Part shown: piece after piece, positions 1 to 8,356 of the stretch
How the letters are laid out: every line of letters begins with the position of its first letter
Numbering within the stretch: the stretch's first letter is position 1
Assembly: GCF_037138995.1 (NCBI RefSeq)
Contig: NZ_JBAXHI010000015.1
Span: 1-64,000, forward strand
Source: Chlorohelix sp037138995
GTDB taxonomy: Bacteria; Chloroflexota; Chloroflexia; Chloroheliales; Chloroheliaceae
DNA length: 64,000 bases
Reading direction: 5' to 3'
The notes under the pieces: model-generated
What the model was told of the DNA's origin: nothing
Databases searched by the model: none
What the model saw: only the letters and a program-made list of their open reading frames with translations
Program-made: the position numbers and the translations under genes

Positions 1-716
1 GGTTTGGGAGGGGCGGGTCGGTATTCCTCGACTTTTCGCAATACGGCTGTTTTCAAGCCGCTAAAACTGAAGTCGTAAGTACCGCGTAACCAACTACGAG
101 TAAAAGGAAAACGGGTAGGGTCGCCGGATTGTGCCGCTTGTTCTACTAGTGGTCCACCGGGATAACCCAAACCGAGCAAACGCGCTACTTTGTCAAAGGC
201 TTCACCTGCGGCATCATCCTGAGTTTTGCCGAGTAATTTGTAGTGTCCATGCCCGCTAATCAGCACAATTTCAGTATGTCCGCCCGATACTACCAAGCAT
301 ATTAGCGGAAACTGGGGCGCAGGGTGGGCTTTATCACCCGTTTCCGGCGGAATTAGCCAGTTGGAATAGATGTGAGATTCCAGATGATTTACTCCAATGA
401 GCGGTTTTTGTCGCGCAAAGGCAATTGCTTTGCCTACGTTTACCCCAACCAACAATGCTCCTGCTAGTCCGGGTCCGTTGGTTACTGCTACTGCGTCAAT
501 TTCAGTCCAACTCAGGTTAGCGGTTTCCAGAGCCTCTTTAAGAACAGGGGTGATATACAGAATATGTTGGCGAGAAGCAACCTCCGGCACCACTCCGCCG
601 TATTTCTGGTGAATATCAATCTGAGAGGCAATTACGTTTGCCAACACATGCCGCCCGTCACGCACGATAGCGGCGCTGGTTTCATCACAACTTGTTTCTA
701 TAGCAAGAATGTTCAT
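1..716 (-). CDS. tsaD: TsaD, tRNA threonylcarbamoyladenosine synthase subunit (3' part outside window)
   Basis: The reverse strand from 716 reads MNILAIETSCDETSAAIV and runs open to the window edge, about 238 codons of the usual 330-350. This is the ASKHA-fold TsaD/Gcp/Kae1 protein, which transfers the threonylcarbamoyl group to A37 of ANN-decoding tRNAs with TsaB and TsaE. Visible family marks are the N-terminal ETSCDET, the metal-binding HxxxH stretch in GVNHLESHIYS, and the VVSGGHTEIV and GEAFDKVARLLGLGYPGG segments. The start lies only 3 bases after the stop of the upstream glycosyltransferase gene, so the two are probably cotranscribed. The C-terminus is cut by the edge, not by a mutation. 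Confidence 0.97.
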   Translation of the reverse strand, partial: MNILAIETSCDETSAAIVRDGRHVLANVIASQIDIHQKYGGVVPEVASRQHILYITPVLKEALETANLSWTEIDAVAVTNGPGLAGALLVGVNVGKAIAFARQKPLIGVNHLESHIYSNWLIPPETGDKAHPAPQFPLICLVVSGGHTEIVLISGHGHYKLLGKTQDDAAGEAFDKVARLLGLGYPGGPLVEQAAQSGDPTRFPFTRSWLRGTYDFSFSGLKTAVLRKVEEYRPAPPK

Positions 717-719
717 GCT

Positions 720-1472
720 TTAAACTTTGGCATATTTTTTCTCATGCAAACGCCGCTCGCGACGCTGTTTCCACACCCGCATGCAGCCTTTTAGGTCTTC
801 CGAGGCAGTTTTGGAAATATTAACTCTGGTGTCCAAATCTTCTATCCAGTCCACCGGCACTTCATAAATGCGTATGCCTTTTTCTTCTGCCAGCAAAAGC
901 ATTTCAGAATCGAAAAACCACTCTTGGTTTTCAATCTGGGTCAGCAATTTTTTTACGATGCTGGTGCGCCCTGCTTTGAAGCCACACTGAGCATCGGTGA
1001 AATTATTCCAAAAGAAAAGTTTCAGGATTAGGTTATAGATACGAGAGATGCTTTCGCGTTTCCACTGCCGGGTAACGCGAGCGCCTTTTGCCAAGCGACT
1101 GCCGATTGCCATGTCGCTATGCCTAGTAATTATCGGCGCAATCAAGGGTAGGAAGCTTTGCAGGTTGGTGCTTAAATCCACATCCATATAGCTGACCACA
1201 TCAGCATCGCTCTGACTCCATGCGGTACGTAATGCACGACCTCGCCCTTTCTGGTCAAGATGGCACACATGCACATCGGGATAGGTCGCTTCAAGACGAC
1301 GCGCAATTTCAAGGGTGCGGTCTTTACTGGCGTTGTTGGCGATGGTTATCCTCCAGCGATACGGGAAGTGCTGGCTAAGGTAATCGCGCAAGGTGTTTAC
1401 GCTCTTTTCAAGAATCACTTCTTCGTTATAAACCGGTATTACTATTTCTACCAGCGCGTCTTTATCCGGCAT
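720..1472 (-). CDS. GT2 glycosyltransferase, dolichyl/polyprenyl-phosphate glucosyltransferase-like
   Basis: A 250-residue GT-A fold enzyme. The opening EIVIPVYNEE, the DVDLST (DxD-type) nucleotide-sugar/metal motif near residue 97 and the QCGFKAGR acceptor-site segment match the Alg5/DPG-synthase branch of family GT2. Enzymes of this branch load a sugar from a nucleotide donor onto a polyprenyl phosphate at the inner membrane face. No membrane helices are evident, unlike GtrB. It sits directly upstream of tsaD with a 3-base gap, and 110 bases follow the DUF167 gene upstream. The lipid acceptor is inferred from family resemblance; donor sugar and final glycan are unknown. Confidence 0.85.
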   Translation of the reverse strand: MPDKDALVEIVIPVYNEEVILEKSVNTLRDYLSQHFPYRWRITIANNASKDRTLEIARRLEATYPDVHVCHLDQKGRGRALRTAWSQSDADVVSYMDVDLSTNLQSFLPLIAPIITRHSDMAIGSRLAKGARVTRQWKRESISRIYNLILKLFFWNNFTDAQCGFKAGRTSIVKKLLTQIENQEWFFDSEMLLLAEEKGIRIYEVPVDWIEDLDTRVNISKTASEDLKGCMRVWKQRRERRLHEKKYAKV

Positions 1473-1582
1473 AATTTCTAAGGTTATCCTTTTTCTAAGA
1501 TTTTTGTTTAACTATAGACGAGTTAAAGTCTAAGCTTGCTAATTTTAGCATATCCCGCCTATTTTCTGAAATTTGCTTTTGG

Positions 1583-1885
1583 TTAGTCCGGTAAACCCAA
1601 TGCTTTTTTGACTTGCTCCAGCTTTGCGCCGTGGAGTAATACCCGTTTTTGACGGGCTGTATGTCCGCTCAAAATAGTCACCTCACTTTTACGCAGTCCG
1701 CACAGTTTGGCAAGTGTTTCCTGTAACGCTTCATTAGCAGCCCCATCAACAGGAGGAGCAGTCAGGTTTATTTTTACAGCACCGTCAATTACTCCACTAA
1801 CGCCGTTCTTGGAGCTTCGCGGTACAACCTTAACCCAAAGGGTTACACCCTCTTTATCTTGTTGAATTCTATTTGAATCTGCCAT
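1583..1885 (-). CDS. DUF167 (YggU) family small protein
   Basis: A 100-residue protein with the DUF167 signature: VVPRSSKNGVSGVIDGAVKI, then APPVDGAANEAL and SEVTILSGHTARQKRV. Family members are small alpha/beta proteins of unknown function (E. coli YggU, archaeal MTH637). Its start follows the stop of the zinc-ribbon gene by 3 bases, so it is the downstream partner in that operon. Length is normal for the family. Function cannot be stated from sequence. Confidence 0.9.
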   Translation of the reverse strand: MADSNRIQQDKEGVTLWVKVVPRSSKNGVSGVIDGAVKINLTAPPVDGAANEALQETLAKLCGLRKSEVTILSGHTARQKRVLLHGAKLEQVKKALGLPD

Positions 1886-1888
1886 TTG

Positions 1889-2647
1889 TTATTCTTCCCG
1901 GAGGTCGCGTTCGGTGGGAGGTTTGTAGCGTCTATAATCCGGGCGGGTAATGTCATTATTGTAACTATTGCTATCTAGCGGCAGGTTATCAGGCTCTTCA
2001 AAATTATCGGCATAGCCGGCGCGTAGAGAAGGGGCTTTAAACCGTTGGCTGGAAGTTTGCGGTACATTTGCAAGAGAAGTATCTTCCGAATCATCATGTG
2101 CCAACGCTGTAGTACCGGCAGCCGCAGGTCGCTGTGGTGCGCCGGGTCGCAAACTCATACGGTTGAGTGTTTCTTCGCGGCTAGGCGGTTTTTGCGCCAT
2201 CCCGCAGTAGGGGCAATTGTGCCATTTCAGCTTGATTACCTGCCCGCAACTAGGGCAATCTTTACGCAGCCGAGTGCGGCAACTATAGCAGAACATGAAA
2301 TCAGGCTGAGTTTTAACCCTGCATGTGGGGCAAATTTCCCGCTCTTCCAAATCCTGCAACATATATTCTTCTTGCAATTTTTGTTCGTATTCATGTTCAA
2401 GAGTGTGCTTAGGACGCACCAGCAAGTAAATTAATACTCCCGGTATGTTGAAAAAAACTACCAGTAGCGTGGCAAAAATCTGAGCTACAATATCGCGGGT
2501 ACGTGATTGTATATCGCGAAAAGTCCAGAAACAAAGGGTAAACCAGATTACCACCAGAAAGGCAATCAGGAATGTGGCGATAATTTGCAAAACCGCCACC
2601 ACGCTATTCAATATACTTTGAACCTGATTGACTAAATCTTGGGGCAT
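1889..2647 (-). CDS. Membrane-anchored double zinc-ribbon protein
   Basis: A 252-residue protein with two hydrophobic segments near residues 18-43 and 57-78, then a cytosolic part with four CxxC knuckles (CPTC, CYSC, CPSC, CPYC) between about residues 107 and 153. This is a double zinc-ribbon (DZANK-like) arrangement. The last 100 residues are polar and proline-rich, likely disordered. It lies between the c-di-AMP receptor gene (18-base gap) and DUF167 (3-base gap). I do not recognise a named family. The context suggests a regulatory or scaffold role at the membrane, which is inference only. Confidence 0.75.
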   Translation of the reverse strand: MPQDLVNQVQSILNSVVAVLQIIATFLIAFLVVIWFTLCFWTFRDIQSRTRDIVAQIFATLLVVFFNIPGVLIYLLVRPKHTLEHEYEQKLQEEYMLQDLEEREICPTCRVKTQPDFMFCYSCRTRLRKDCPSCGQVIKLKWHNCPYCGMAQKPPSREETLNRMSLRPGAPQRPAAAGTTALAHDDSEDTSLANVPQTSSQRFKAPSLRAGYADNFEEPDNLPLDSNSYNNDITRPDYRRYKPPTERDLREE

Positions 2648-2665
2648 TTTAGCATCCTTTGCGTG

Positions 2666-2998
2666 TTACATTCGCAGATATTGGTCAACATTTACCACGA
2701 AAATGGTTGCGCCACCCATCTGAACCTCGATTGGATTTGGCACATATATATCGCCGCCCGGCTCGGTCATTGGTGGGAGTGGGCTGATATAACGATTGCG
2801 GGTCTGGCAGGTCGCGCGAATAATCGCCACCACATCATTTACCAGTTCGTCTTCTACACCGATAAGCAAGGTGGCGTTGCTTTCTCGGAGGAAGCCGCCG
2901 CTGGTAGTAATGCGAGTTACGCGGTAACGGCGGGCAACCAGTTTATCCACCAATGTACCCGCATCTTTACTTTGAACTACAGCTACGACCATTTTCAT
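2666..2998 (-). CDS. darA: Cyclic-di-AMP receptor, DarA/PstA family
   Basis: A 110-residue PII-like protein of the DUF970 (YaaQ/DarA/PstA) family. It opens MKMVVAVVQSKDAGTLVDKL and has the GGFLRESNATLLIGVED segment that contains the ligand-contacting loop of known receptors. These trimers bind c-di-AMP; partners are usually unknown. The gene lies 13 bases after the R3H/AAA ATPase gene and before the zinc-ribbon membrane protein gene, so all three are probably made together. Length is normal. Identification is firm; the controlled target here is unknown. Confidence 0.93.
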   Translation of the reverse strand: MKMVVAVVQSKDAGTLVDKLVARRYRVTRITTSGGFLRESNATLLIGVEDELVNDVVAIIRATCQTRNRYISPLPPMTEPGGDIYVPNPIEVQMGGATIFVVNVDQYLRM

Positions 2999-3011
2999 AG
3001 TTTAATATACC

Positions 3012-4781
3012 TTACTGCGGGTAAATCCGTACCCGGCGGAGTGGCTCACGTCCTTTGCTGGTTGAAAGCAAATTGTAACGCTCTGCCATTTGGTGTTGCA
3101 AGCGACGAATAAAGGCGTTTTGTGGTGGTAGTTCAATAGGCGTACCCTTCCCCATAACGTGCGAAATTGCTTCTTCTGTTTCAAGCATAGCGCGTTTCAC
3201 AGGGTCAAGCATTACCGGGCTATTGTCCGTTTCTCGCCTTGGCTTATCCTCATCTGAATGGCTAAGTCCAAACATTTCCGCAAGGTGGTTTTTAATATGG
3301 GGTAGGGTATTACTTTTCAAAATATGGATAGGTACGCCTCTGCTTTCTGCTTGCCGAATCGAAAGCGGTTTTTGACGGTAATTATTTTTCAGGGTAACTA
3401 ACATGTCCGCGTCTTCTACCGCTCGCACCAAATCGGCTGGAATACCCATTTCTTTAATTGCCTGTTCCAGACGATTTTTATTGATGCCATGCGGGAAAAT
3501 ACGCATAGGCTTGGCGTTACCAACCGGTACGATTTCGGGTTTCCCGTTGCGAGAATTTATATGCGGAACGTTAATTTGCATCAGGGTTGGTTCACCCCTT
3601 TGTGTGGGTATCCGGTGGGGTGTGTCGCTCCGTTCCGGTGCGCTATGTTTCAAGTTACTCCCATAACCGAAAATATTGGTCATTCCGAAATCGAGGGTGG
3701 TGTTGCGTTCTGGTTGGTTCGTTTCGCTTTCGGATTCTTCCTCGTATATTTCGATTTCGCCTCTTTCGTTGCGGTATCGAACTTGAGTGGAATATTGCTG
3801 ACCCCGTAGAATTGCGTCCACCGTATCGGCAACATTGAGATGAACTGCTACTTTATAGCGGTCGCGAATTTCAACCATCACATCAAAAGTGGGCGGGGCT
3901 TTGCGCTCCAGCACCGATTTCTGAGTACCTCGCCTTCGCGCTTCCTCATCGCCCAAAGTTACACTCTGGATGCCGCCAATTAAATCGGAGAGCGTGGGGT
4001 TGAGCATTAGGTTTTCAAGCGATACACCATGCGCGGTGCCGATTAATTGCACGCCGCGTTCTGCAATAGTACGCGCCGCTTGCGCTTCTAGTTCGGTGCC
4101 GATTTCGTCAATAACTATTACTTCCGGCATGTGATTTTCTACCGCTTCAATCATTACGCTATGCTGCAAATCGGGACGCGCCACTTGCATGCGGCGTGAA
4201 CGCCCGATAGCGGGATGCGGAATATCACCGTCTCCGCCGATTTCGTTGCTGGTATCAACGATAACCACTCGCTTACGGGCTTCGTCTGCCAGCACACGTG
4301 CAGTTTCGCGTAGCAAGGTGGTTTTACCAACGCCGGGTTTACCTACCAGTAAGATGCTTTGTCCCGACTCTATAAAATCCTGTATTATTTTGATTGTGCC
4401 GTAAACCGCCCTACCGATACGAATCGTAAGCCCCACCACTTTTCCGGCTCGATTACGGATACATGAAATGCGGTGCAAAGTACGTTCTATACCCGCCCGG
4501 TTATCATTTCCAAAATTACCAATGTGAGAAACTACGTAATGTAGATCCTCTTCACTGACTTCATGCTCGCTTAGAAAATGTTCTTCGCCGATATAACGGG
4601 CTTCGGGTTTGCGCCCCAAATCCATAATCACTTCAAGCAAGTCATCTCTGCGTTGGTTTTGTTCTTCGAGGGGACGCCGGATGTGAGGTGGCAACGCCAC
4701 TAAGAGTAGTTCGAGATCATCGGTGATAGCTTTCTCATGGAGTAAAGCTTCCTTTTCGGGAATATAAGTTTTTTCTATCAT
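3012..4781 (-). CDS. R3H-domain AAA ATPase (Ycf45/SpoIIIAA-like)
   Basis: A 589-residue protein. Residues about 120-320 form a RecA/AAA-type ATPase like SpoIIIAA, with P-loop GKPGVGKTT (147-155) and Walker B VIVIDEIGT (221-229). The last ~60 residues form an R3H single-stranded nucleic-acid-binding domain, with the R-x3-H core in IRRLQHQMAERY. This architecture is that of the Ycf45 family of cyanobacteria, plastids and Chloroflexota. The middle (330-500) is low-complexity and contains a second conserved block around LVTLKNNYRQKPLSIRQAESRG. Role unknown; nucleic-acid-dependent ATPase is a safe description. It is the gene upstream of darA (13-base gap). Confidence 0.88.
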   Translation of the reverse strand: MIEKTYIPEKEALLHEKAITDDLELLLVALPPHIRRPLEEQNQRRDDLLEVIMDLGRKPEARYIGEEHFLSEHEVSEEDLHYVVSHIGNFGNDNRAGIERTLHRISCIRNRAGKVVGLTIRIGRAVYGTIKIIQDFIESGQSILLVGKPGVGKTTLLRETARVLADEARKRVVIVDTSNEIGGDGDIPHPAIGRSRRMQVARPDLQHSVMIEAVENHMPEVIVIDEIGTELEAQAARTIAERGVQLIGTAHGVSLENLMLNPTLSDLIGGIQSVTLGDEEARRRGTQKSVLERKAPPTFDVMVEIRDRYKVAVHLNVADTVDAILRGQQYSTQVRYRNERGEIEIYEEESESETNQPERNTTLDFGMTNIFGYGSNLKHSAPERSDTPHRIPTQRGEPTLMQINVPHINSRNGKPEIVPVGNAKPMRIFPHGINKNRLEQAIKEMGIPADLVRAVEDADMLVTLKNNYRQKPLSIRQAESRGVPIHILKSNTLPHIKNHLAEMFGLSHSDEDKPRRETDNSPVMLDPVKRAMLETEEAISHVMGKGTPIELPPQNAFIRRLQHQMAERYNLLSTSKGREPLRRVRIYPQ

Positions 4782-4797
4782 AAATTACAGGTTTACC

Positions 4798-5973
4798 TCA
4801 AATAGTAGATTTGCCGTGTCTATTATTTGCTTGACTCGGCTTTTTCGGGGTTTGGGTGGAACCCTTAGTATTTTGCAAAGCTGGCGAATGTTTGGTTACG
4901 CTCACGGTAGTCTGCGGCAATTCGATTCTACGGTCACGAACATGTGCCACCGCTTTTTCGCTTACCTTAATCAAGTGAGCGGTGTGTTTTACCAACACTG
5001 CTTGCCTTGCAAAATATTTAAATCCTAGTTCTTCCAGCACAGTTTCCTGTTCAGTTTCGTAATCGCGAACCGCACAGAATACCTGAGTATCCTCACCTGC
5101 CTTGAGGCAAGCAAGAGCATAAAGAAATAATTCGGGCAGGCGTTCCCGTGGTAAATCCACATTCATTATCCGTAACAAATGCTTATTGCGATAACTGGTA
5201 ATGCGAATATACGCGCCTGCTCGTTCGCTTTGTTCTTCACTCAAAACCCAGCCGGTTTCCCGCCCGGCTCCGGGGAAATAGTTGCGGCTAATGTCCCAAC
5301 TATCGCTGCGGAGTTGCTCGGCATGCATAACAGGATTGGGTGTAACCGCGTCATATAATCGCTGAATATCCCACAAATTGCGTTTACGTTGCGGGTTCAA
5401 ATGCAAATCAGCAGGTTTTTTCGCTTTGGTGCGATAATCTAGCATGTATAGCGATTCATGGGTATAGGCGTGAAAGCCGCTACTGGTGAATAAGCCCAGT
5501 TCCGCTGATTCGGTACTGAGCCTCGCATAAATCCGCTGTACCCCCTTTTCGCCCGCTTCGCTAATCGTATGTTCAATTAGCTGTAACCAAGCGTTATTCA
5601 AGTCCAAGGGTTGTTCCTGTTTTTCCTCAGCCGCTTCTTCGGTAATTGTTTCGGGAGTCTCGTTGTCAAGTTTTTCATCTTCAATTTGCGGGGATTCAAG
5701 GCTGGAGAATACTGCCCCAATAGTACCAAGCGATATGACTTCCCATTCTTCGCGGCGGTGGCGCGTGCGGGCTTGTAGAAAAGCAGACGGCTTGCGCCCT
5801 TCTTCGTAGATGTAAACCGAAGAACTCTGGTGTTGTACAGGTAATTGCTGAAGCAATGCAGCAGTAAGCGGCGAAGGCGGCGACATAATAGCATTAGGCA
5901 GGTTAAGTCCTACCTCTGCTTGATGCATCTGTCCAAGCTTTAGAAAATCGCTAAAGTGCAGGTTTCTAATCAA
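4798..5973 (-). CDS. GNAT-like acetyltransferase-fold protein, function unknown
   Basis: A 391-residue protein opening MIRNLHFSDFLKLGQMHQ, as in GNAT-fold proteins. A central part (about 150-200) reads GVQRIYARLSTESAELGLFTSSGFHAYTHESLYML, split here only by its own GNAT-like beta-strand and GF elements, and a second half has LEELGFKYFARQAVLVKHT. It therefore looks like a divergent double-GNAT protein. Residues 105-125 are a Glu-rich insertion, and the C-terminal 45 residues are Ser/Thr/Lys-rich and probably disordered. Its stop lies 16 bases before the R3H ATPase start, placing it in the same operon. Substrate unknown; a catalytic role is not certain. Confidence 0.65.
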   Translation of the reverse strand: MIRNLHFSDFLKLGQMHQAEVGLNLPNAIMSPPSPLTAALLQQLPVQHQSSSVYIYEEGRKPSAFLQARTRHRREEWEVISLGTIGAVFSSLESPQIEDEKLDNETPETITEEAAEEKQEQPLDLNNAWLQLIEHTISEAGEKGVQRIYARLSTESAELGLFTSSGFHAYTHESLYMLDYRTKAKKPADLHLNPQRKRNLWDIQRLYDAVTPNPVMHAEQLRSDSWDISRNYFPGAGRETGWVLSEEQSERAGAYIRITSYRNKHLLRIMNVDLPRERLPELFLYALACLKAGEDTQVFCAVRDYETEQETVLEELGFKYFARQAVLVKHTAHLIKVSEKAVAHVRDRRIELPQTTVSVTKHSPALQNTKGSTQTPKKPSQANNRHGKSTI

Positions 5974-6011
5974 ACCGGTTCACCGCCTTGGTGAGTAAAC
6001 CTGTGATAGGG

Positions 6012-6629
6012 CTATTCCATCATGCTGAGGAAAAGCTGGTGGAATCGCGGGTCGTTGGTTAGTTCAGGATGGAACGCAGTTGCCAACAAGTTTCCCTGTC
6101 GCGCTACCACAATCGCTACTTTACCCTCATCAAGCCCTGCTGCCCTGCTATTGGGTAGCGTGGAGAGTATTTCTACGCCTTTGCTCTCATCTACAGTTTC
6201 GATAAAGGGGGCGCGGATAAAAACCGCATGAAATGGGATTTCTCCTAACCCTTTTATCTCCAGATTGGTTTCAAAGCTATCAAGCTGAGAACCAAAAGCG
6301 TTTCTCTTTACCTTGATGTCCATCAAACCCAGCAAAGGTTGGTCAAGCCCTCCGATATCTTTTGCCAGTAGAATCATTCCGGCACAGGTTCCCCATACGG
6401 GTTTGCCCTGAGCTACCATTTCTTTTATCGGCTCAATCAAACTCCAGCGAATCATCAGCTTACCTATAGCTGTGCTTTCACCACCGGGAATTATCAAGCC
6501 GTCAACTTCCACTAGGTCTTCGGGGAGGCGAATTTCTCTAACCTCGACACCTATGCCCTGCAACATTTTAACATGCTCTATAAATGCGCCTTGCAGGGCA
6601 AGTACCCCTATTTTTAAGTTTTTTTTCAC
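6012..6629 (-). CDS. pdxT: PdxT, glutaminase subunit of pyridoxal 5'-phosphate synthase
   Basis: A 205-residue class I glutamine amidotransferase. The oxyanion segment GGESTAIGKLM, the nucleophile elbow GTCAGMILLA with the catalytic Cys, and the C-terminal AFHPELTND with the catalytic His/Glu pair are all present. PdxT releases ammonia from glutamine and channels it to PdxS, which makes PLP from ribose 5-phosphate and glyceraldehyde 3-phosphate. It follows pdxS by 70 bases on the same strand. Full length. Confidence 0.97.
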   Translation of the reverse strand: MKKNLKIGVLALQGAFIEHVKMLQGIGVEVREIRLPEDLVEVDGLIIPGGESTAIGKLMIRWSLIEPIKEMVAQGKPVWGTCAGMILLAKDIGGLDQPLLGLMDIKVKRNAFGSQLDSFETNLEIKGLGEIPFHAVFIRAPFIETVDESKGVEILSTLPNSRAAGLDEGKVAIVVARQGNLLATAFHPELTNDPRFHQLFLSMME

Positions 6630-6699
6630 CAGACTAATAGCACCTGAAATTGTGATGGAATTACAGTGGGTATTGCTGTAATTCCGCTCCTTCTAAATT

Positions 6700-7614
6700 T
6701 TACCAGCCGCGCTCTGCTAGTACCTGATCGCGCGGGATTTGCGAAATCTCAATGCCGACCATCGCCTCTCCAAGGTCTCGCGAGACTTCCGCAATAATCT
6801 TCGGGTTGTTGTAGTGGGTAGTAGCCTGCACAATAGCTCGCGCCCGTTTCGCGGGGTCACCGCTTTTGAAGATGCCACTGCCTACGAATACACCTTCTGC
6901 GCCTAGTTGCATCATCAGGGCAGCATCGGCAGGGGTAGCTATGCCGCCAGCCGCGAAGTTAACTACTGGGAGCTTGCCTGTTTCGTGGATTTGTACAATC
7001 AGTTCATAGGGTGCTTGCAGGTTCTTCGCTACTACCATTAGCTCGTCACTACCCATTGACTTGATTCGGCGAATCTCGCTAGTTACCGCACGCATATGGC
7101 GCACCGCTTCTACCACGTTTCCGGTGCCAGCTTCCCCTTTGGTGCGAATCATGGCAGCGCCTTCACCGATGCGGCGGAGCGCTTCCCCCAAATTGCGGCA
7201 ACCGCATACATAGGGGATTTTGAAATCGTGCTTATTGATGTGATATTCTTCATCAGCGGGAGTTAGCACTTCGCTTTCATCAATGTAGTCAATGCCAAGC
7301 GCTTCCAGAATTTGCGCTTCCACGAAATGCCCGATACGCGCTTTCGCCATTACCGGAATAGTGACCGATTCTTTGATTTTGCTAATCAGGTCTGGGTCGC
7401 TCATTCGGGCAACGCCGCCCTGTTTGCGGATGTCGGCTGGAACACGCTCCAGCGCCATTACTGCTACTGCGCCGGCTTCTTCGGCGATTTTAGCTTGATC
7501 CGGCGTTACTACGTCCATAATTACGCCACCTTTAAGCATTTGAGCTAGACCAACTTTGGTAGCCCAGGTGGATTTTTGTACATTTGCGCCGTTAACCGAT
7601 ACGGTTGTTGCCAT
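6700..7614 (-). CDS. pdxS: PdxS, synthase subunit of pyridoxal 5'-phosphate synthase
   Basis: A 304-residue (beta/alpha)8 protein of the highly conserved PdxS/SNZ family. Segments GGVIMDVVTPDQAKIAEEAG, ALERVPADIRKQGGVARMSD and VNFAAGGIATPADAALMMQ are diagnostic. The Schiff-base lysines are in VMAKARIGH and IRTKGEAGTGN. With PdxT it forms the 24-subunit PLP synthase. A TATAAT with an upstream TG, positioned 75 bases before the start on the minus strand, is a likely promoter. Full length. Confidence 0.98.
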   Translation of the reverse strand: MATTVSVNGANVQKSTWATKVGLAQMLKGGVIMDVVTPDQAKIAEEAGAVAVMALERVPADIRKQGGVARMSDPDLISKIKESVTIPVMAKARIGHFVEAQILEALGIDYIDESEVLTPADEEYHINKHDFKIPYVCGCRNLGEALRRIGEGAAMIRTKGEAGTGNVVEAVRHMRAVTSEIRRIKSMGSDELMVVAKNLQAPYELIVQIHETGKLPVVNFAAGGIATPADAALMMQLGAEGVFVGSGIFKSGDPAKRARAIVQATTHYNNPKIIAEVSRDLGEAMVGIEISQIPRDQVLAERGW

Positions 7615-7689
7615 TTTAAGTGTACTTCCTCCGTCACTTTAGATACTTGATATAGGTTACTTGCTTACTGAACTTTCTATTGCCGGGCT

Positions 7690-7698
7690 ATTATAACA
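7690..7698 (-). promoter_or_regulatory. Extended -10 promoter for pdxST
   Basis: On the minus strand the sequence reads TGTTATAAT, a perfect TATAAT with the TGn extension. No good -35 is visible 16-18 bases upstream. It lies about 75 bases before the pdxS start. Confidence 0.5.
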
Positions 7699-7798
7699 GA
7701 CAGGCACAAGTTGTATATAAAATTCCCCTTTAAGCATTTTATCCTCTGTATTTTACAATTTTTAGACATAAAAGACAACACTTATACGCTCGTTGCCA

Positions 7799-7840
7799 TT
7801 TAGCTCAAATCCTGCTCAACCAGCTTTGCCAAGATTTTTG
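7799..7840 (-). repeat. Diverged copy of the crtI 3' end
   Basis: This stretch encodes PPKILAKLVEQDLS-stop on the minus strand. The crtI 3' end at 8357-8400 encodes SAKIVAKLVEQDLK-stop, with about 30 of 36 bases shared. It forms the tail of the GT87-like relic, so part of the crtI end seems to have been duplicated, with the relic lying between the two copies. Confidence 0.6.
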
Positions 7841-8336
7841 GTGGCAGATGGACATGTTCATAGCAGTGCCAAAGGGTGAGAACTAGGAAAATCATATTTA
7901 GCAAAAAGAACTCAGATATCCAACCACCCTTGAAATAATAAAGTAGGCATAACCCTAAGAATTAACCCTACCAAAAACAACATTGGCCAGAAACGCCATT
8001 CCGTTTTCAGTCCGGTTAGCTTTGCTCCAAGCCATACAACTCCAACCATAAAGGGAACATTCAAGGCAGTCCAGATAATTAATGCAGTATTATATTGCCA
8101 GATTATAAGCCATAGATAGGGAATAGCCACCCATAATGGCACATTTGAAGGATTGGCGACCTGATTATAAGGGTTGTAACCTTCCCGCAGGGATTTTGCC
8201 GCATTGTAATAATGAGAGAAACGTTGCCTAGAGAACTGGTAAAACCCTGCACTAAAATAAAGGCAATTGTAAGTACGCAAGTAGCAACCAATCCTACCGA
8301 GACCAGATTCAGCAGATATTTTCTTGTACCACTCAT
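7799..8336 (-). pseudogene. Frameshifted relic of a GT87-like (DUF2029) membrane glycosyltransferase
   Basis: Reading the minus strand, three frames join into one plausible membrane protein. It starts with MSGTRKYLLNLVSVGLVATC (from 8336), switches frame near 8215-8235 into HYYNAAKSLREGYNPYNQ and several hydrophobic helices, then switches again near 7965-7975 into YYFKGGWISEFFLLNMIFL and ends at 7799. The HYYNAAKSLREGYNPY block is the hallmark of GT87/DUF2029 mannosyltransferases, which normally have about 400 residues; only about 170 remain here. The last residues, KILAKLVEQDLS, closely copy the C-terminus of the neighbouring crtI product. Two frameshifts and the short length argue for a dead gene. 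Confidence 0.65.
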
Positions 8337-8356
8337 AATATTGCCAGCAAGTTTTG

